From UBA9620 sp965220695 (GTDB lineage: Bacteria > Acidobacteriota > Vicinamibacteria > Vicinamibacterales > UBA8438), in contig OZ244838.1 of the NCBI GenBank assembly GCA_965220695.1, positions 5,208,001 to 5,272,000 of the forward strand: a DNA stretch of 64,000 nt. Direction: 5' to 3'. Every line of letters starts with the position of its first letter. Positions within the stretch are counted from its first letter, which is position 1. The notes under the pieces were generated by a model. It saw only the letters and a program-made list of their open reading frames with translations. It was not told where the DNA came from and did not search any database. A program made the position numbers and the translations under genes. Below are positions 33,622 through 41,726 of this stretch, one piece after another.

Positions 33622-35400
33622 TTGCGGTTCTCGGCCAACAACGGTGACCAGGAGGACGCTCGATCCCGGCTGGCGGCCGGGCTCGGGGCCATGGCCATCG
33701 CGGCGTGCGCTTGCGCGTCACCGGAGTCGCCGCCGCCCGAGGCGGAACCAACGCCTCCGATCTTTCGGGATGCCGCCGTCGAAACCGGTCTCGACTTCCA
33801 GCACGTCACAGGTTCGTCCGGCGCCTACTACCTGCCCGAGATCATGGGGGCTGGCGTTGCGCTCATCGACTACGACACCGACGGTGATCTGGACATCTAC
33901 CTGTTGCAAGGGACGATGCTTGACCCGACCGCGGCTGGAGCGACGGCCGGCGCGGACACTGGCGACAGGCACGGGCATCGGCTCTTCCGCAACGAGCTGT
34001 CGCAGTCCGGACGGCTCGGATTCGTCGATGTCACCGACCAGGCGGCCGTCGGACTGCGGGCCTACGGCATGGGTGCGGCGGCCGGCGATATCGACAACGA
34101 TGGCAACCCCGACCTCTACGTCACGGCGTTCGGGCGAAACGTCCTCTATCGAAACAACGGAGACGGGTCGTTCAGCGACATCACCGACGACGCGGGGGTC
34201 GATGACGGGCGCTGGAGCACCAGCGCCTCGTTTCTCGATTATGACCGCGACGGCAATCTCGACCTGTACGTGACGAACTATGTCGATTTCACGGTCCTCA
34301 ACCACAAGGAATGTTTCGGCGTCGAAGGCAGGCGCGACTTCTGCAACCCGACGCAGTATCAACCGGTCCCGGACCGGCTGTTCCGCAACACCGGCGACGG
34401 CGCGTTCGAGGACGTCTCCGAACGCGCCGGCATCCAGCGGGCGTTCGGCAGCGGCCTCGGCGTCATCGCCGCCGACTTCAACGGCGATTCGTGGCCCGAT
34501 ATCTACGTCGCCAATGACGGCAACGCGAACCAACTGTGGCAGAACAACCAGGACGGCACGTTCAGCAACGTCGCGTTGCTGGCCGGCACGGCCTACAACG
34601 CGAGTGGCGTAGCGGAAGGGGGAATGGGGGTCGCCGCGGGCGATGCCGACGGCGATGGCGACGAAGACCTTGTCGTGTCGCACCTGACCCAGGAAACCAA
34701 CACGATCTACCTGAACGGAGGTACGGGGGCGTTCCGTGACGGCACCCTCGGTTCGGGTCTCGGTGGAGCGAGCATCGCCTACACCGGATTCGGATGCCAG
34801 TGGTTCGACTACGACCACGACGGGTGGCTGGATCTGTTCGTTGCCAATGGCGCAGTAAGCAACATAGAGTCCCTCCGCGATGCGCCCTATCCGTTCAGCC
34901 AACGCAACCAGCTCTTTCGCGGCCTCGGCGCCGGTGGTTTCGTCGAGGTCCGCGACCAGGCCGGGCCGGCGCTCGAACTCGTGGAAGTCTCACGCGGGGC
35001 CGCCTTCGGGGACGTCGACAACGATGGCGACATCGACGTCGTCGTCTCCAACAACAACGGTCCGGTCCGGCTGCTCCTCAACGAGGTCGGCGCCGCGATT
35101 CCCTCACTGAGCATCCGCCTCGAGGGCGTCGAAAGCAATCGCGACGGCATCGGCGCCCGGGTCGCGCTGCTCCGGACCGGCCGCGACCCCGTGTGGCGCC
35201 GCGTGCACCGAGACGGCAGCTACCTGAGTGCGAGCGATGCCCGGGTCCATTTCGGATTGGGCGACGAAGGTGCCGATCCCGTCGAGGGGGTCGGTGTCAT
35301 TTGGCCGAACGGGCGCCGGGAGCGCTGGACGCGGGTAGACCTCGACGCCGACACCCGGCTGCGCGAGGGATCCGGGCAACCCTGGCCCGCCGGGTCCTGA
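33622..35400 (+). CDS. FG-GAP/ASPIC-UnbV (CRTAC1-type) protein, copy A
   Basis: A 592-residue exported protein. The N-terminus (AAGLGAMAIAACAC) looks like a lipoprotein signal; the start is uncertain (TTG at 33622 or ATG at 33691, the latter cutting into the signal). Calcium-type FG-GAP/VCBS repeats are frequent (DYDTDGDLDIYLLQG, DIDNDGNPDLYVT, DYDRDGNLDLYVTN, DYDHDGWLDLFVANG), forming a beta-propeller. The C-terminal ASPIC/UnbV domain reads SIRLEGVESNRDGIGARVAL, then VIWPNGRRERW. It is likely a surface or periplasmic adhesion or binding protein. A similar copy is at 39828-41687. Confidence 0.92.
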   Translation: MRFSANNGDQEDARSRLAAGLGAMAIAACACASPESPPPEAEPTPPIFRDAAVETGLDFQHVTGSSGAYYLPEIMGAGVALIDYDTDGDLDIYLLQGTMLDPTAAGATAGADTGDRHGHRLFRNELSQSGRLGFVDVTDQAAVGLRAYGMGAAAGDIDNDGNPDLYVTAFGRNVLYRNNGDGSFSDITDDAGVDDGRWSTSASFLDYDRDGNLDLYVTNYVDFTVLNHKECFGVEGRRDFCNPTQYQPVPDRLFRNTGDGAFEDVSERAGIQRAFGSGLGVIAADFNGDSWPDIYVANDGNANQLWQNNQDGTFSNVALLAGTAYNASGVAEGGMGVAAGDADGDGDEDLVVSHLTQETNTIYLNGGTGAFRDGTLGSGLGGASIAYTGFGCQWFDYDHDGWLDLFVANGAVSNIESLRDAPYPFSQRNQLFRGLGAGGFVEVRDQAGPALELVEVSRGAAFGDVDNDGDIDVVVSNNNGPVRLLLNEVGAAIPSLSIRLEGVESNRDGIGARVALLRTGRDPVWRRVHRDGSYLSASDARVHFGLGDEGADPVEGVGVIWPNGRRERWTRVDLDADTRLREGSGQPWPAGS

Positions 35401-35444
35401 CAAGGAAACGTGCAGGCCCCCGGGCACCGAGGCGGAGGGTCCAT

Positions 35445-35552
35445 CCAGCAGCCCGTGGTGAAACCCCGCGTTGCACCGAGATCTGGTCGTAACAATGCCG
35501 CGCCCGGGCAGCGCAAGGCGCGACGAGGGAGCAAATTGGGGCATTTGTGACC
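35445..35552 (-). repeat. Dispersed repeat type A, long copy (minus orientation)
   Basis: Read on the minus strand it contains CACAAATGCCCCAATTTGCT, CCCTCGTCGCGCCTTG, then ATCTCGGTGCAACGCGGGGT and TTCACCACGGGCTGCTGG. The same elements occur in the same order at 61712-61809. Confidence 0.8.
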
Positions 35553-35590
35553 CCGGCAATCAGAAGCCCAGCGCCGCCCGAAGCGGGATG

Positions 35591-35690
35591 CAGCGTGAAA
35601 CCGCAGAATTCAGCGTGAAACGGCAGAATTCCGCGTGAAACGGCAGAATTCCGCGTGAAACGGCAGAATTCCGCGTGAAACCGCAGAATT
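35591..35690. repeat. Tandem repeat, five 20-bp units
   Basis: Five exact-length units of the form C(A/C)GCGTGAAAC(C/G)GCAGAATT (35591-35610, 35611-35630, 35631-35650, 35651-35670, 35671-35690), differing only at two positions. There are no spacers, so it is not a CRISPR array. It may be a variable-number repeat. Confidence 0.9.
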
Positions 35691-35705
35691 CAGCGGGGAT
35701 CGAAT

Positions 35706-35735
35706 GCAGCGGGGCTTTCACCACGGGCTGCCAGG
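35706..35735 (+). repeat. Dispersed repeat type A core, short copy
   Basis: GCAGCGGGGCTTTCACCACG followed by GGCTGCCAGG. It matches 18178-18207 and, inverted, 61647-61680. Confidence 0.7.
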
Positions 35736-35768
35736 CCCGCGAGCTGTCAGAACGGGGGCGGGCGAGGG

Positions 35769-35851
35769 CCATGGCCTCGCCGAAGCGCCCCTCTTTCCAA
35801 TCCGGTGCGAGCTCGAGCACCCCGTGATACGACGTCAGCGACGCCTCAACG
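35769..35851 (-). pseudogene. Fragment of a TPR gene
   Basis: About 83 bp, close to 90% identical by eye to 38589-38671 inside the TPR gene downstream. It encodes VEASLTSYHGVLELAPDWKE on the minus strand. No flanking TPR sequence is present, so it is a duplicated fragment. The bases 35852-35925 show nothing recognisable. Confidence 0.75.
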
Positions 35852-35925
35852 AATCCCCTATTGGCGAGTTCACCTGCGCAACGACTCCAGGTATGCGAAG
35901 CACTCCACGACAATGTGTGACGAGG

Positions 35926-36375
35926 TTACTTGGGATGTCGGTTCTGTGCGTCGTGGGCCGGAACTGCAGGATGGACATGCTCACGCTGGATTAGGACTCG
36001 TAGCTCGACGGCGACGGCGAGATCGTCAGCGGTGTACCCAAAGAGGCCGGCGTGCGATTCGTCGTCTTCGAGAGGCAGGTGCTCGACGTGGCCAGGGCGT
36101 CCGGCTGTCTCTGTAACCGCCGCTTGGACCACGCCGACACAGACCACGGCGAACCTGCCGTTCCTCCGGAGTCGATACCCCTTGCGGCGGAACGTCTCCC
36201 GAACACGCTCGACGGCGGCCGCAAAGTCCCGTGAGTCGAGGTACTCGAGCCAGTTGACGGATAGATAATCTTCGTTTGGTCTGAGCTCGAATGCGGCCGC
36301 CGTCGGGAGGCCGTCGCGGCCCACGGCGGTAGGTTTGCAGTACCGCGACAAGTGATCGTCGTCAGGTAGCGACAC
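35926..36375 (-). CDS. Hypothetical protein, third gene of an uncharacterised operon
   Basis: A 149-residue protein beginning at a GTG (36375) 14 nt inside the previous gene. It has SLPDDDHLSRYCKPTAVGRD and then RPNEDYLSVNWLEYLDSRDF, with VEHLPLEDDESHAGLFG in the second half. The Cys and several His residues (HLSRYC, SHAGLFG) could bind metal or be catalytic. It looks like a conserved uncharacterised family, which I cannot name. Overlap with its neighbours indicates a single functional unit. Confidence 0.7.
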   Translation of the reverse strand: MSLPDDDHLSRYCKPTAVGRDGLPTAAAFELRPNEDYLSVNWLEYLDSRDFAAAVERVRETFRRKGYRLRRNGRFAVVCVGVVQAAVTETAGRPGHVEHLPLEDDESHAGLFGYTADDLAVAVELRVLIQREHVHPAVPAHDAQNRHPK

Positions 36376-37051
36376 GCGGGGCACTCGGGCCGTTGAGTGG
36401 GGGAATGAACGCCCGCACGGCGTCCAGGGCACGATCCTTCGGCAGCCCGCCGTGGACGCGGAGCCGCGGGCCGGCACCTCCGGTTGCCGAGACACCCGCG
36501 AACTGGATTATTCCATTGGGCAGGAACTTCATGGCCAAAACGCCACGTTCAGCCGAAGCCCACTCTGCCAGCAGAAACCCGTTCGGACTGAGTCCGATCT
36601 CTGGATTGCCAAGCTGACGCCGGCTCAGGAGGAAGAGTGCCAACTCGCGCAGGGAGACTAGCACGATAGGCGGCTCGTCGGTAGCGCCGTCCCTCGTCAT
36701 CTCGTTGAGGTCTCCGATGCGGTCAGCAGCGGCGCGACACCCCCCAAGCGACAGGGCCGCGACGATCTCCTCTGGTTGCGTTGCAGCGAGGACCCGGTTC
36801 GCAGCGATACTCCGGTCGTCGCCGTAAACGCGGGTGCCCTCGGTGCTCCCGGGAATGGACCACCAAGTCGGTTTCTGAACGTGTGTGGTGCCGCCCAGCC
36901 ATCCGGCCGCCGTTTCGGGCATCGTCGCTGACAGTGACGACGTGACACCTTCGTCCGGTGTCGCGCGAGGAGCTCGCGCAAGCGCTTCCAGGATCCCGAC
37001 CCGCAAGATCTCCTCAACCGCTGGGCTCACGGTCGCATCGGATGAGTTCAT
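36362..37051 (-). CDS. Hypothetical protein, second gene of an uncharacterised operon
   Basis: A 229-residue protein starting in an ATGA overlap with the first gene (37048-37051). The N-terminal half (EEILRVGILEALARAP) is followed by low-confidence helices. The C-terminal part reads GNPEIGLSPNGFLLAEWASA, then MKFLPNGIIQFAGVS, a beta-meander with alternating strands. No membrane segment or signal peptide, so cytoplasmic. Not assigned to a family. Confidence 0.7.
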   Translation of the reverse strand: MNSSDATVSPAVEEILRVGILEALARAPRATPDEGVTSSLSATMPETAAGWLGGTTHVQKPTWWSIPGSTEGTRVYGDDRSIAANRVLAATQPEEIVAALSLGGCRAAADRIGDLNEMTRDGATDEPPIVLVSLRELALFLLSRRQLGNPEIGLSPNGFLLAEWASAERGVLAMKFLPNGIIQFAGVSATGGAGPRLRVHGGLPKDRALDAVRAFIPPLNGPSAPRVAT

Positions 37052-37689
37052 AATCTGGGCTGACTCTCCAACAGTCTGTCGAGCGCGGAAACGATGAATC
37101 GCTGACGTTCGTTCCAGCGCGCGATGGCCGCCCGATAACCATCCACATCCAAGGGCCCCGGGTGATGCAGGTTGCATTCAGCGGCAACGCAAGGACCGTC
37201 GTCCCTTGTTGCCTCCTCGAAGGCGATGTTGCACACAGCGTCTCCTGCATTCAAGGCGAAGGCCGGCCTCATCCCGCGAACCTGTGGATCGTCACGGAGC
37301 CAATTCACGGCAAATCGTTCGACCAGCCAGCGTAGGGGATCAGGCTGCAACGTCGACACCTGGCAATTGAGCCCGAGTCCGCGGTAGGGAACATGCGGGA
37401 GCTTCTCCAGGTAGGCGATCACGAGACCATGGCTCTCGTAGTGGTCCCTGAACGCCGGCCCGCAGTTCTCCGTGACTGTCAGACGGGACTGATCCACCGT
37501 CCACGCGATCCCGTTCGTGTACTTCACGACCGAAACCGGTGGTGTAGTGAGCGTCTCGGCGACGGTCCAGCCCTCGGGCACGATCCCGCGCGACACGAGA
37601 AAATCCGGGTTGAGAATCGACGGATTGTGAAATTCCGCCGTCACAACGACGCTGACAGTATGAAGCCGAACGCGGGGTTCATCAGCCAT
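37048..37689 (-). CDS. Hypothetical protein, first gene of an uncharacterised operon
   Basis: A 213-residue cytoplasmic protein (MADEPRVRLHTVSVVVTAEF at the N-terminus; an ATG at 37689 is chosen over 37743). The region HNPSILNPDFLVSRGIVPEG and the following TPPVSVVKYTNGIAW are distinctive, and a conserved-looking PYRGLGLNCQVSTLQ lies in the middle. The architecture suggests an alpha/beta protein. First gene of three overlapping genes; no partner of known function is in the operon. Confidence 0.7.
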   Translation of the reverse strand: MADEPRVRLHTVSVVVTAEFHNPSILNPDFLVSRGIVPEGWTVAETLTTPPVSVVKYTNGIAWTVDQSRLTVTENCGPAFRDHYESHGLVIAYLEKLPHVPYRGLGLNCQVSTLQPDPLRWLVERFAVNWLRDDPQVRGMRPAFALNAGDAVCNIAFEEATRDDGPCVAAECNLHHPGPLDVDGYRAAIARWNERQRFIVSALDRLLESQPRL

Positions 37690-37942
37690 GGTGGCGCAGG
37701 CTTGAGCGACGGCCTGCGTCTGTCGCGCCTGTCTCTGTGGCAAACACCGGCCGACGCCTTAGAGCCGTCAAGCGCCGCTGCTCGCTCGCAGGACGGACGT
37801 GGATGCCGTCGAGCATCGTTTCCATCACAGTATAACGTAGCTCCCTGGTGCGAGCGGACCCGTTGCCTGGTTAGCACGACTCGGTGTCGGCTGAGGCGAG
37901 CGGGTGCACGGCGTCAGCCGGGGACCGGCCGCAGCTAGGCAG

Positions 37943-38130
37943 TCACCACGCCCCCAGGCCATGAGGATCCAGGCGGATACGCATCTTCCGGGCGGGGCTG
38001 AGGTCACGCGGATTCCGGCCCACAGTAGCGCCGGTGAGCTCTTCCAGCAGATTGACGCGGGCGGTCCCCGGGGGAAGTACCGTTTCCTCCACCTGACCGC
38101 GAGCAACCGGTACTTCCGAGAAAGGCCTGT
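37943..38130 (-). pseudogene. Possible C-terminal remnant of a glycosidase-like gene
   Basis: On the minus strand an open frame reads PFSEVPVARGQVEETVLPPG, then ARVNLLEELTGATVGRNP and RKMRIRLDPHGLGAW before a TGA at 37943-37945. This resembles the beta-sandwich C-terminal domain of alpha-amylase-type enzymes. No catalytic domain lies upstream. Assignment is tentative. The bases 37690-37942 show no feature. Confidence 0.35.
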
Positions 38131-38145
38131 CGCAAGGCGGTCGTT

Positions 38146-39831
38146 TCAGAACGGCGGCGGCGGATCGAGGAGTCCCGGTTCCACTGTCGGTCCGGGCCTG
38201 AATTCCGGGTCATCGTTTCGCCAGGGCGTGCGGCACGGCGTGTTCAGTCTGTACAGCGCCAGGTTGGCGGCCATCCGCTGCGCGACCTCCATGCGCCCCG
38301 CCGCGGTCTCGCCCGACATCGCCACGCGCTGCCACTCGACTGCCTCGGCGAACCGACCCTGTTCGGCGAGGGCCATGGCCATCGTTTCGGCCACGGCCGT
38401 GGTCTTGTGCTCATCCACCAACGCCTGCGCCAGGTCCAGCGCCGCCTGGCCATCACGCACCTGAGGGTCGGGAGAGGCAGCCAGGAGGCGGGCGCGGGCG
38501 AGCGCGAACGCCGGTTCCTCGGGATGCAGGTCCGTCGCGATGCGCAGGCGCTCCAGCGCCTCCCGGTGGCGGGTCAGGCGCACCAGGGCCATGGCCTCGC
38601 CGAAGCGCGCCTCTTTCCAATCCGGTTCGAGCTCGAGCACCCTGCGATACGACGTCAGCGACGCCTCGAGCCGGTCGGTGCGCCGTAGCACGTCGGCCAG
38701 CCTAAGGTGCGCCTCGCCCAGGGTGGGGTCGTTGGTCACGGCCATGGTGTAGCGGTCGATCGCCTCCTGGTCGCGCCCGCTCCGATCGAAGAGCGTGCCC
38801 ATCGCGAAGTGCGCCCGGGCAAGCCGGGGATCCAGACGGACCGCCTCCTCGAGGTGGTCCAGCGCGGCGCGCGCGTCACCCACGCGGTTCAACGCCAGGG
38901 CGAGGTTCAGCCGCACGACCGGGGAGTCGGGCGCCAGTTGCACCGCGGTCCGGAACTGCGCTACCGCCTCCGGCCAGTCACCGTTCGCGCCGGCGTACAA
39001 CCCCAGGTCCCAATGGACCTGCGGGCTCCGCAGCGCCGTGCCGATCTCCGCCATCAGGGGATCGGGCAGGGCGACCCCCACCCCGTCGCCCGCGCGACCC
39101 CCGCCCTGGTCCAGGTAGTACTGCGCCTTCTCGAGATCGCCGAGACGGCGGTAGGCCATGGCGAGGGGGTAGAGGATCGTCGTGGCGGCGGGGTTCAACT
39201 GCAACGCGCCTTCCAGATGCTCGACGGCGCTCGCGTAGTCCTGCTTCGAGGCGGCCGCTCTGCCCAACTGGAACAGCACGGCCTGCGAATCTGGATGGAG
39301 CGATCGCGCCCTGGCGAGGACCGGCTCTGCCGCCTCAGGCTGCCCCGCATCGATATGGACCTGACCGAGCCAGGCGAGCGCCGCGAGATCGTCGGGTCGC
39401 AGGCGCAGCGCCTGCTCGAACTGCTCGACCGCCGTCGTCAGTCGCCCTGTGCTCCTGAAGATGTGCCCCAGGTAGTAGGGCCAGCGGAAATCGGCCGGTG
39501 CGAGCACTTGAGCGTTCCGAAAGCAGCGCTCCGCTTCGTCCAGGAACTCGCTGGCCATCAAGAGCTGACCCAACCGGCCGTAGGCCGTGCTCCGCTCCCC
39601 GGACTCCGACGCCATCAGCGACGCGTGCGCCTCGCGAAGCTGCTCCTGGACCGATGCGTGGACGCGACTGAGGTCCGGCAGCACGACCGGCAGGAGAGTC
39701 GGCTCTGCCACGCCTCCCTGCGACGCGGCGGCCGTTACCGCAATGGGACTGCCAGCCGCGCGGCCGGTACCCACCCCCAGCAGCAGGTACACCGCCACGA
39801 GACTGCTCACCAGCCCGCGTGCCGCAGTCAT
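38146..39831 (-). CDS. Secreted TPR protein
   Basis: A 561-residue protein with a signal peptide (LVSSLVAVYLLLGVGTGRAA). More than ten tetratricopeptide repeats follow (GRLGQLLMASEFLDEAERCF, WPYYLGHIFRSTGRLTTAVE, RLNLALALNRVGDARAALDH, LADVLRRTDRLEASLTSYRR). It begins in an ATGA overlap with the upstream FG-GAP gene, so the two are made together. A fragment of this gene has been copied to 35769-35851. The C-terminal 30 residues are Pro-rich. Confidence 0.9.
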   Translation of the reverse strand: MTAARGLVSSLVAVYLLLGVGTGRAAGSPIAVTAAASQGGVAEPTLLPVVLPDLSRVHASVQEQLREAHASLMASESGERSTAYGRLGQLLMASEFLDEAERCFRNAQVLAPADFRWPYYLGHIFRSTGRLTTAVEQFEQALRLRPDDLAALAWLGQVHIDAGQPEAAEPVLARARSLHPDSQAVLFQLGRAAASKQDYASAVEHLEGALQLNPAATTILYPLAMAYRRLGDLEKAQYYLDQGGGRAGDGVGVALPDPLMAEIGTALRSPQVHWDLGLYAGANGDWPEAVAQFRTAVQLAPDSPVVRLNLALALNRVGDARAALDHLEEAVRLDPRLARAHFAMGTLFDRSGRDQEAIDRYTMAVTNDPTLGEAHLRLADVLRRTDRLEASLTSYRRVLELEPDWKEARFGEAMALVRLTRHREALERLRIATDLHPEEPAFALARARLLAASPDPQVRDGQAALDLAQALVDEHKTTAVAETMAMALAEQGRFAEAVEWQRVAMSGETAAGRMEVAQRMAANLALYRLNTPCRTPWRNDDPEFRPGPTVEPGLLDPPPPF

Positions 39832-41687
39832 TCCGGGCTCTGGCCGGTACCCTCTTCGAGCGTCAGCCATTGGTCCACCGGCAGGTTCGTCCAGTCTTCC
39901 TCGCGGCCGCTCGGCCAGGTGACCCGAACGCGCGGCACCGTGGCCGCATCGCCGAGGCCCACCAGCACTCTCGGGTCGTTGGCCGAGGCATAGCTGCCGT
40001 CGGATCGCGCGCGGCGCCACAGCGTCGGACCGACGCCGCGGAAGACGCCGACTCTCGCGCCCAGCATGTCCCTGGACCCGGCGCCGCCGACCAACCGCAG
40101 TCCGATCCATCGATTGCGGTGGCCGACGTTGTTGATCAGCAGTCGCGCCGGTCCGTTGTTGTTGGCGATCAACACGTCCTGGTCGCCGTCGTTGTCGACG
40201 TCGCCGAAAGCGGCGCCCCGGCTCACCTCCAACAACTCGAATACGGCGCCGGCCCGTTGCGTGACCTCCTCGAACCGTCCGCTCCCCAGGTTGCGGAACA
40301 ACTGGTTCGGCTGGTGCAACGGGAGCGGTTCCCCCGGCTGCACGGACACGTCCAGGGTCCTGATCGCGAACCGCTGATGATTGGCCTGGACGGCCCCGTT
40401 GACGACCAGCAGGTCCAACCAGGCGTCGTTGTCGAAGTCGATCCACGCGGTCCCGAAACCGGTATAGGCCATGCTTGGAGCCCCGAGTCCGGTCGCCGCG
40501 GTGCGATCCTCGAAGAGCCCGGAGCCGTCGTTGACGTAGAGGGTGTTGGTTTCCTTCGTGAGGTGGGTCATGAACAGGTCGTCGTCGCCATCGGCGTCGA
40601 AGTCGCCGGCATCGACACCCATGCTGCCCTCGATCCTGCCATCGTCATTGAGCGCCGCACCCGCCAGCAGCGCGCCGTTGCTGAAGGTCCCGTCCTGCTG
40701 ATTGATCCACAACTGGTTCGGCTCGCCATCGTTGGCGACGTAGATGTCCACCCACCCGTCCCCGTCGACATCCGCGGACACGACCCCGAGCGCAGGACCA
40801 TGATCGCCGGCCACCCCGGCCTCGGCCGTAACGTCGACGAACGTCCCGTCCCCACGGTTGCGATACAGCCGGTCCGGAACCGACGCGAAGGCTGTCGGTC
40901 CGCAGTAGTCCCGTTCCCCGCTGCGTGTGAAGCACTCGGGCTGCCGTGCGTCGACGCGGTGGTCGAGGTAGTTGCCGACATACAGGTCGAGCCAGCCATC
41001 GCGGTCGACGTCGACGAACGACGCCGACACGCTCCACCCGGGGTCTCCCGTGCCCGTCGTCCGGGAAACATCGGTGAAGGTCCCGTCGCCGTTGTTGCGA
41101 AACAACTGGTTTGGCCCGAGGCTGGTGCGATACAGGTCGACCCGGCCGTCATTGTCGACGTCACCCGTTGCGACGCCCATGCCATACGCGCCCGTGCCCG
41201 TGTCCAGGCCGCTCTGCGCGGTGACGTCCGTGAAGCGCAAGGTGCGGGTCCCGTCCGCGTGCACCTCGAGATCGTTCCGATACAGACGATCCGTCGAAGA
41301 CGAAGCCTGGAGCGGGCCCGTGGCGCGGTCAGGGCCGAGCATCCGGCCCTGCACGAGGTAGATGTCGAGGTCGCCATCGTTGTCGAAGTCGAACATCGCC
41401 GCGCCCGGATTCAGGATCTCGCTCATGTAGAACCGGCCTGACATCCCGTTGACGTGCACGAAGTCGATCCCCACCGCTTCGGCCCGGTCGGTGAACCACG
41501 CCTCGTCTGCAGGGAGCGCCGAGGTCTGCGGCGCCGCGCAGGCGCCGTCGAGGTCGGTGAAGGCGATATGGAGCGAGTAGTCCTGGGCCGACGCCACGTG
41601 GCTCGCGCCCCACGGCGCACCGTCCGTGACGAGGCCGGCCGCGATTGCTGAAGCGACAAGCAATCGACGGAACGTCCGTGTAGTCAT
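39828..41687 (-). CDS. FG-GAP/ASPIC-UnbV (CRTAC1-type) protein, copy B
   Basis: A 619-residue exported protein (signal LLVASAIAAGLVTDG...SAQDYS; an ATG at 41708 is an alternative start). FG-GAP repeats include DFDNDGDLDIYLVQG, DVDNDGRVDLYRT, DVDRDGWLDLYVGN and DFDNDAWLDLLVVNG. The ASPIC/UnbV domain starts RWIGLRLVGGAGSRDMLGAR and ends VTWPSGREEDW. Sequence blocks are shared with copy A at 33622, for example EVSRGAAFGDVDNDGD. The TPR gene follows with a 4-nt overlap. Confidence 0.92.
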   Translation of the reverse strand: MTTRTFRRLLVASAIAAGLVTDGAPWGASHVASAQDYSLHIAFTDLDGACAAPQTSALPADEAWFTDRAEAVGIDFVHVNGMSGRFYMSEILNPGAAMFDFDNDGDLDIYLVQGRMLGPDRATGPLQASSSTDRLYRNDLEVHADGTRTLRFTDVTAQSGLDTGTGAYGMGVATGDVDNDGRVDLYRTSLGPNQLFRNNGDGTFTDVSRTTGTGDPGWSVSASFVDVDRDGWLDLYVGNYLDHRVDARQPECFTRSGERDYCGPTAFASVPDRLYRNRGDGTFVDVTAEAGVAGDHGPALGVVSADVDGDGWVDIYVANDGEPNQLWINQQDGTFSNGALLAGAALNDDGRIEGSMGVDAGDFDADGDDDLFMTHLTKETNTLYVNDGSGLFEDRTAATGLGAPSMAYTGFGTAWIDFDNDAWLDLLVVNGAVQANHQRFAIRTLDVSVQPGEPLPLHQPNQLFRNLGSGRFEEVTQRAGAVFELLEVSRGAAFGDVDNDGDQDVLIANNNGPARLLINNVGHRNRWIGLRLVGGAGSRDMLGARVGVFRGVGPTLWRRARSDGSYASANDPRVLVGLGDAATVPRVRVTWPSGREEDWTNLPVDQWLTLEEGTGQSPE

Positions 41688-41726
41688 GTCACGATATTCC
41701 AGCAACATGAGTCGTGCTGTCCATCG

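Noticed and set aside
35591..35690. Possible CRISPR array
   Set aside because: Units are directly contiguous with no variable spacers and no cas genes nearby.
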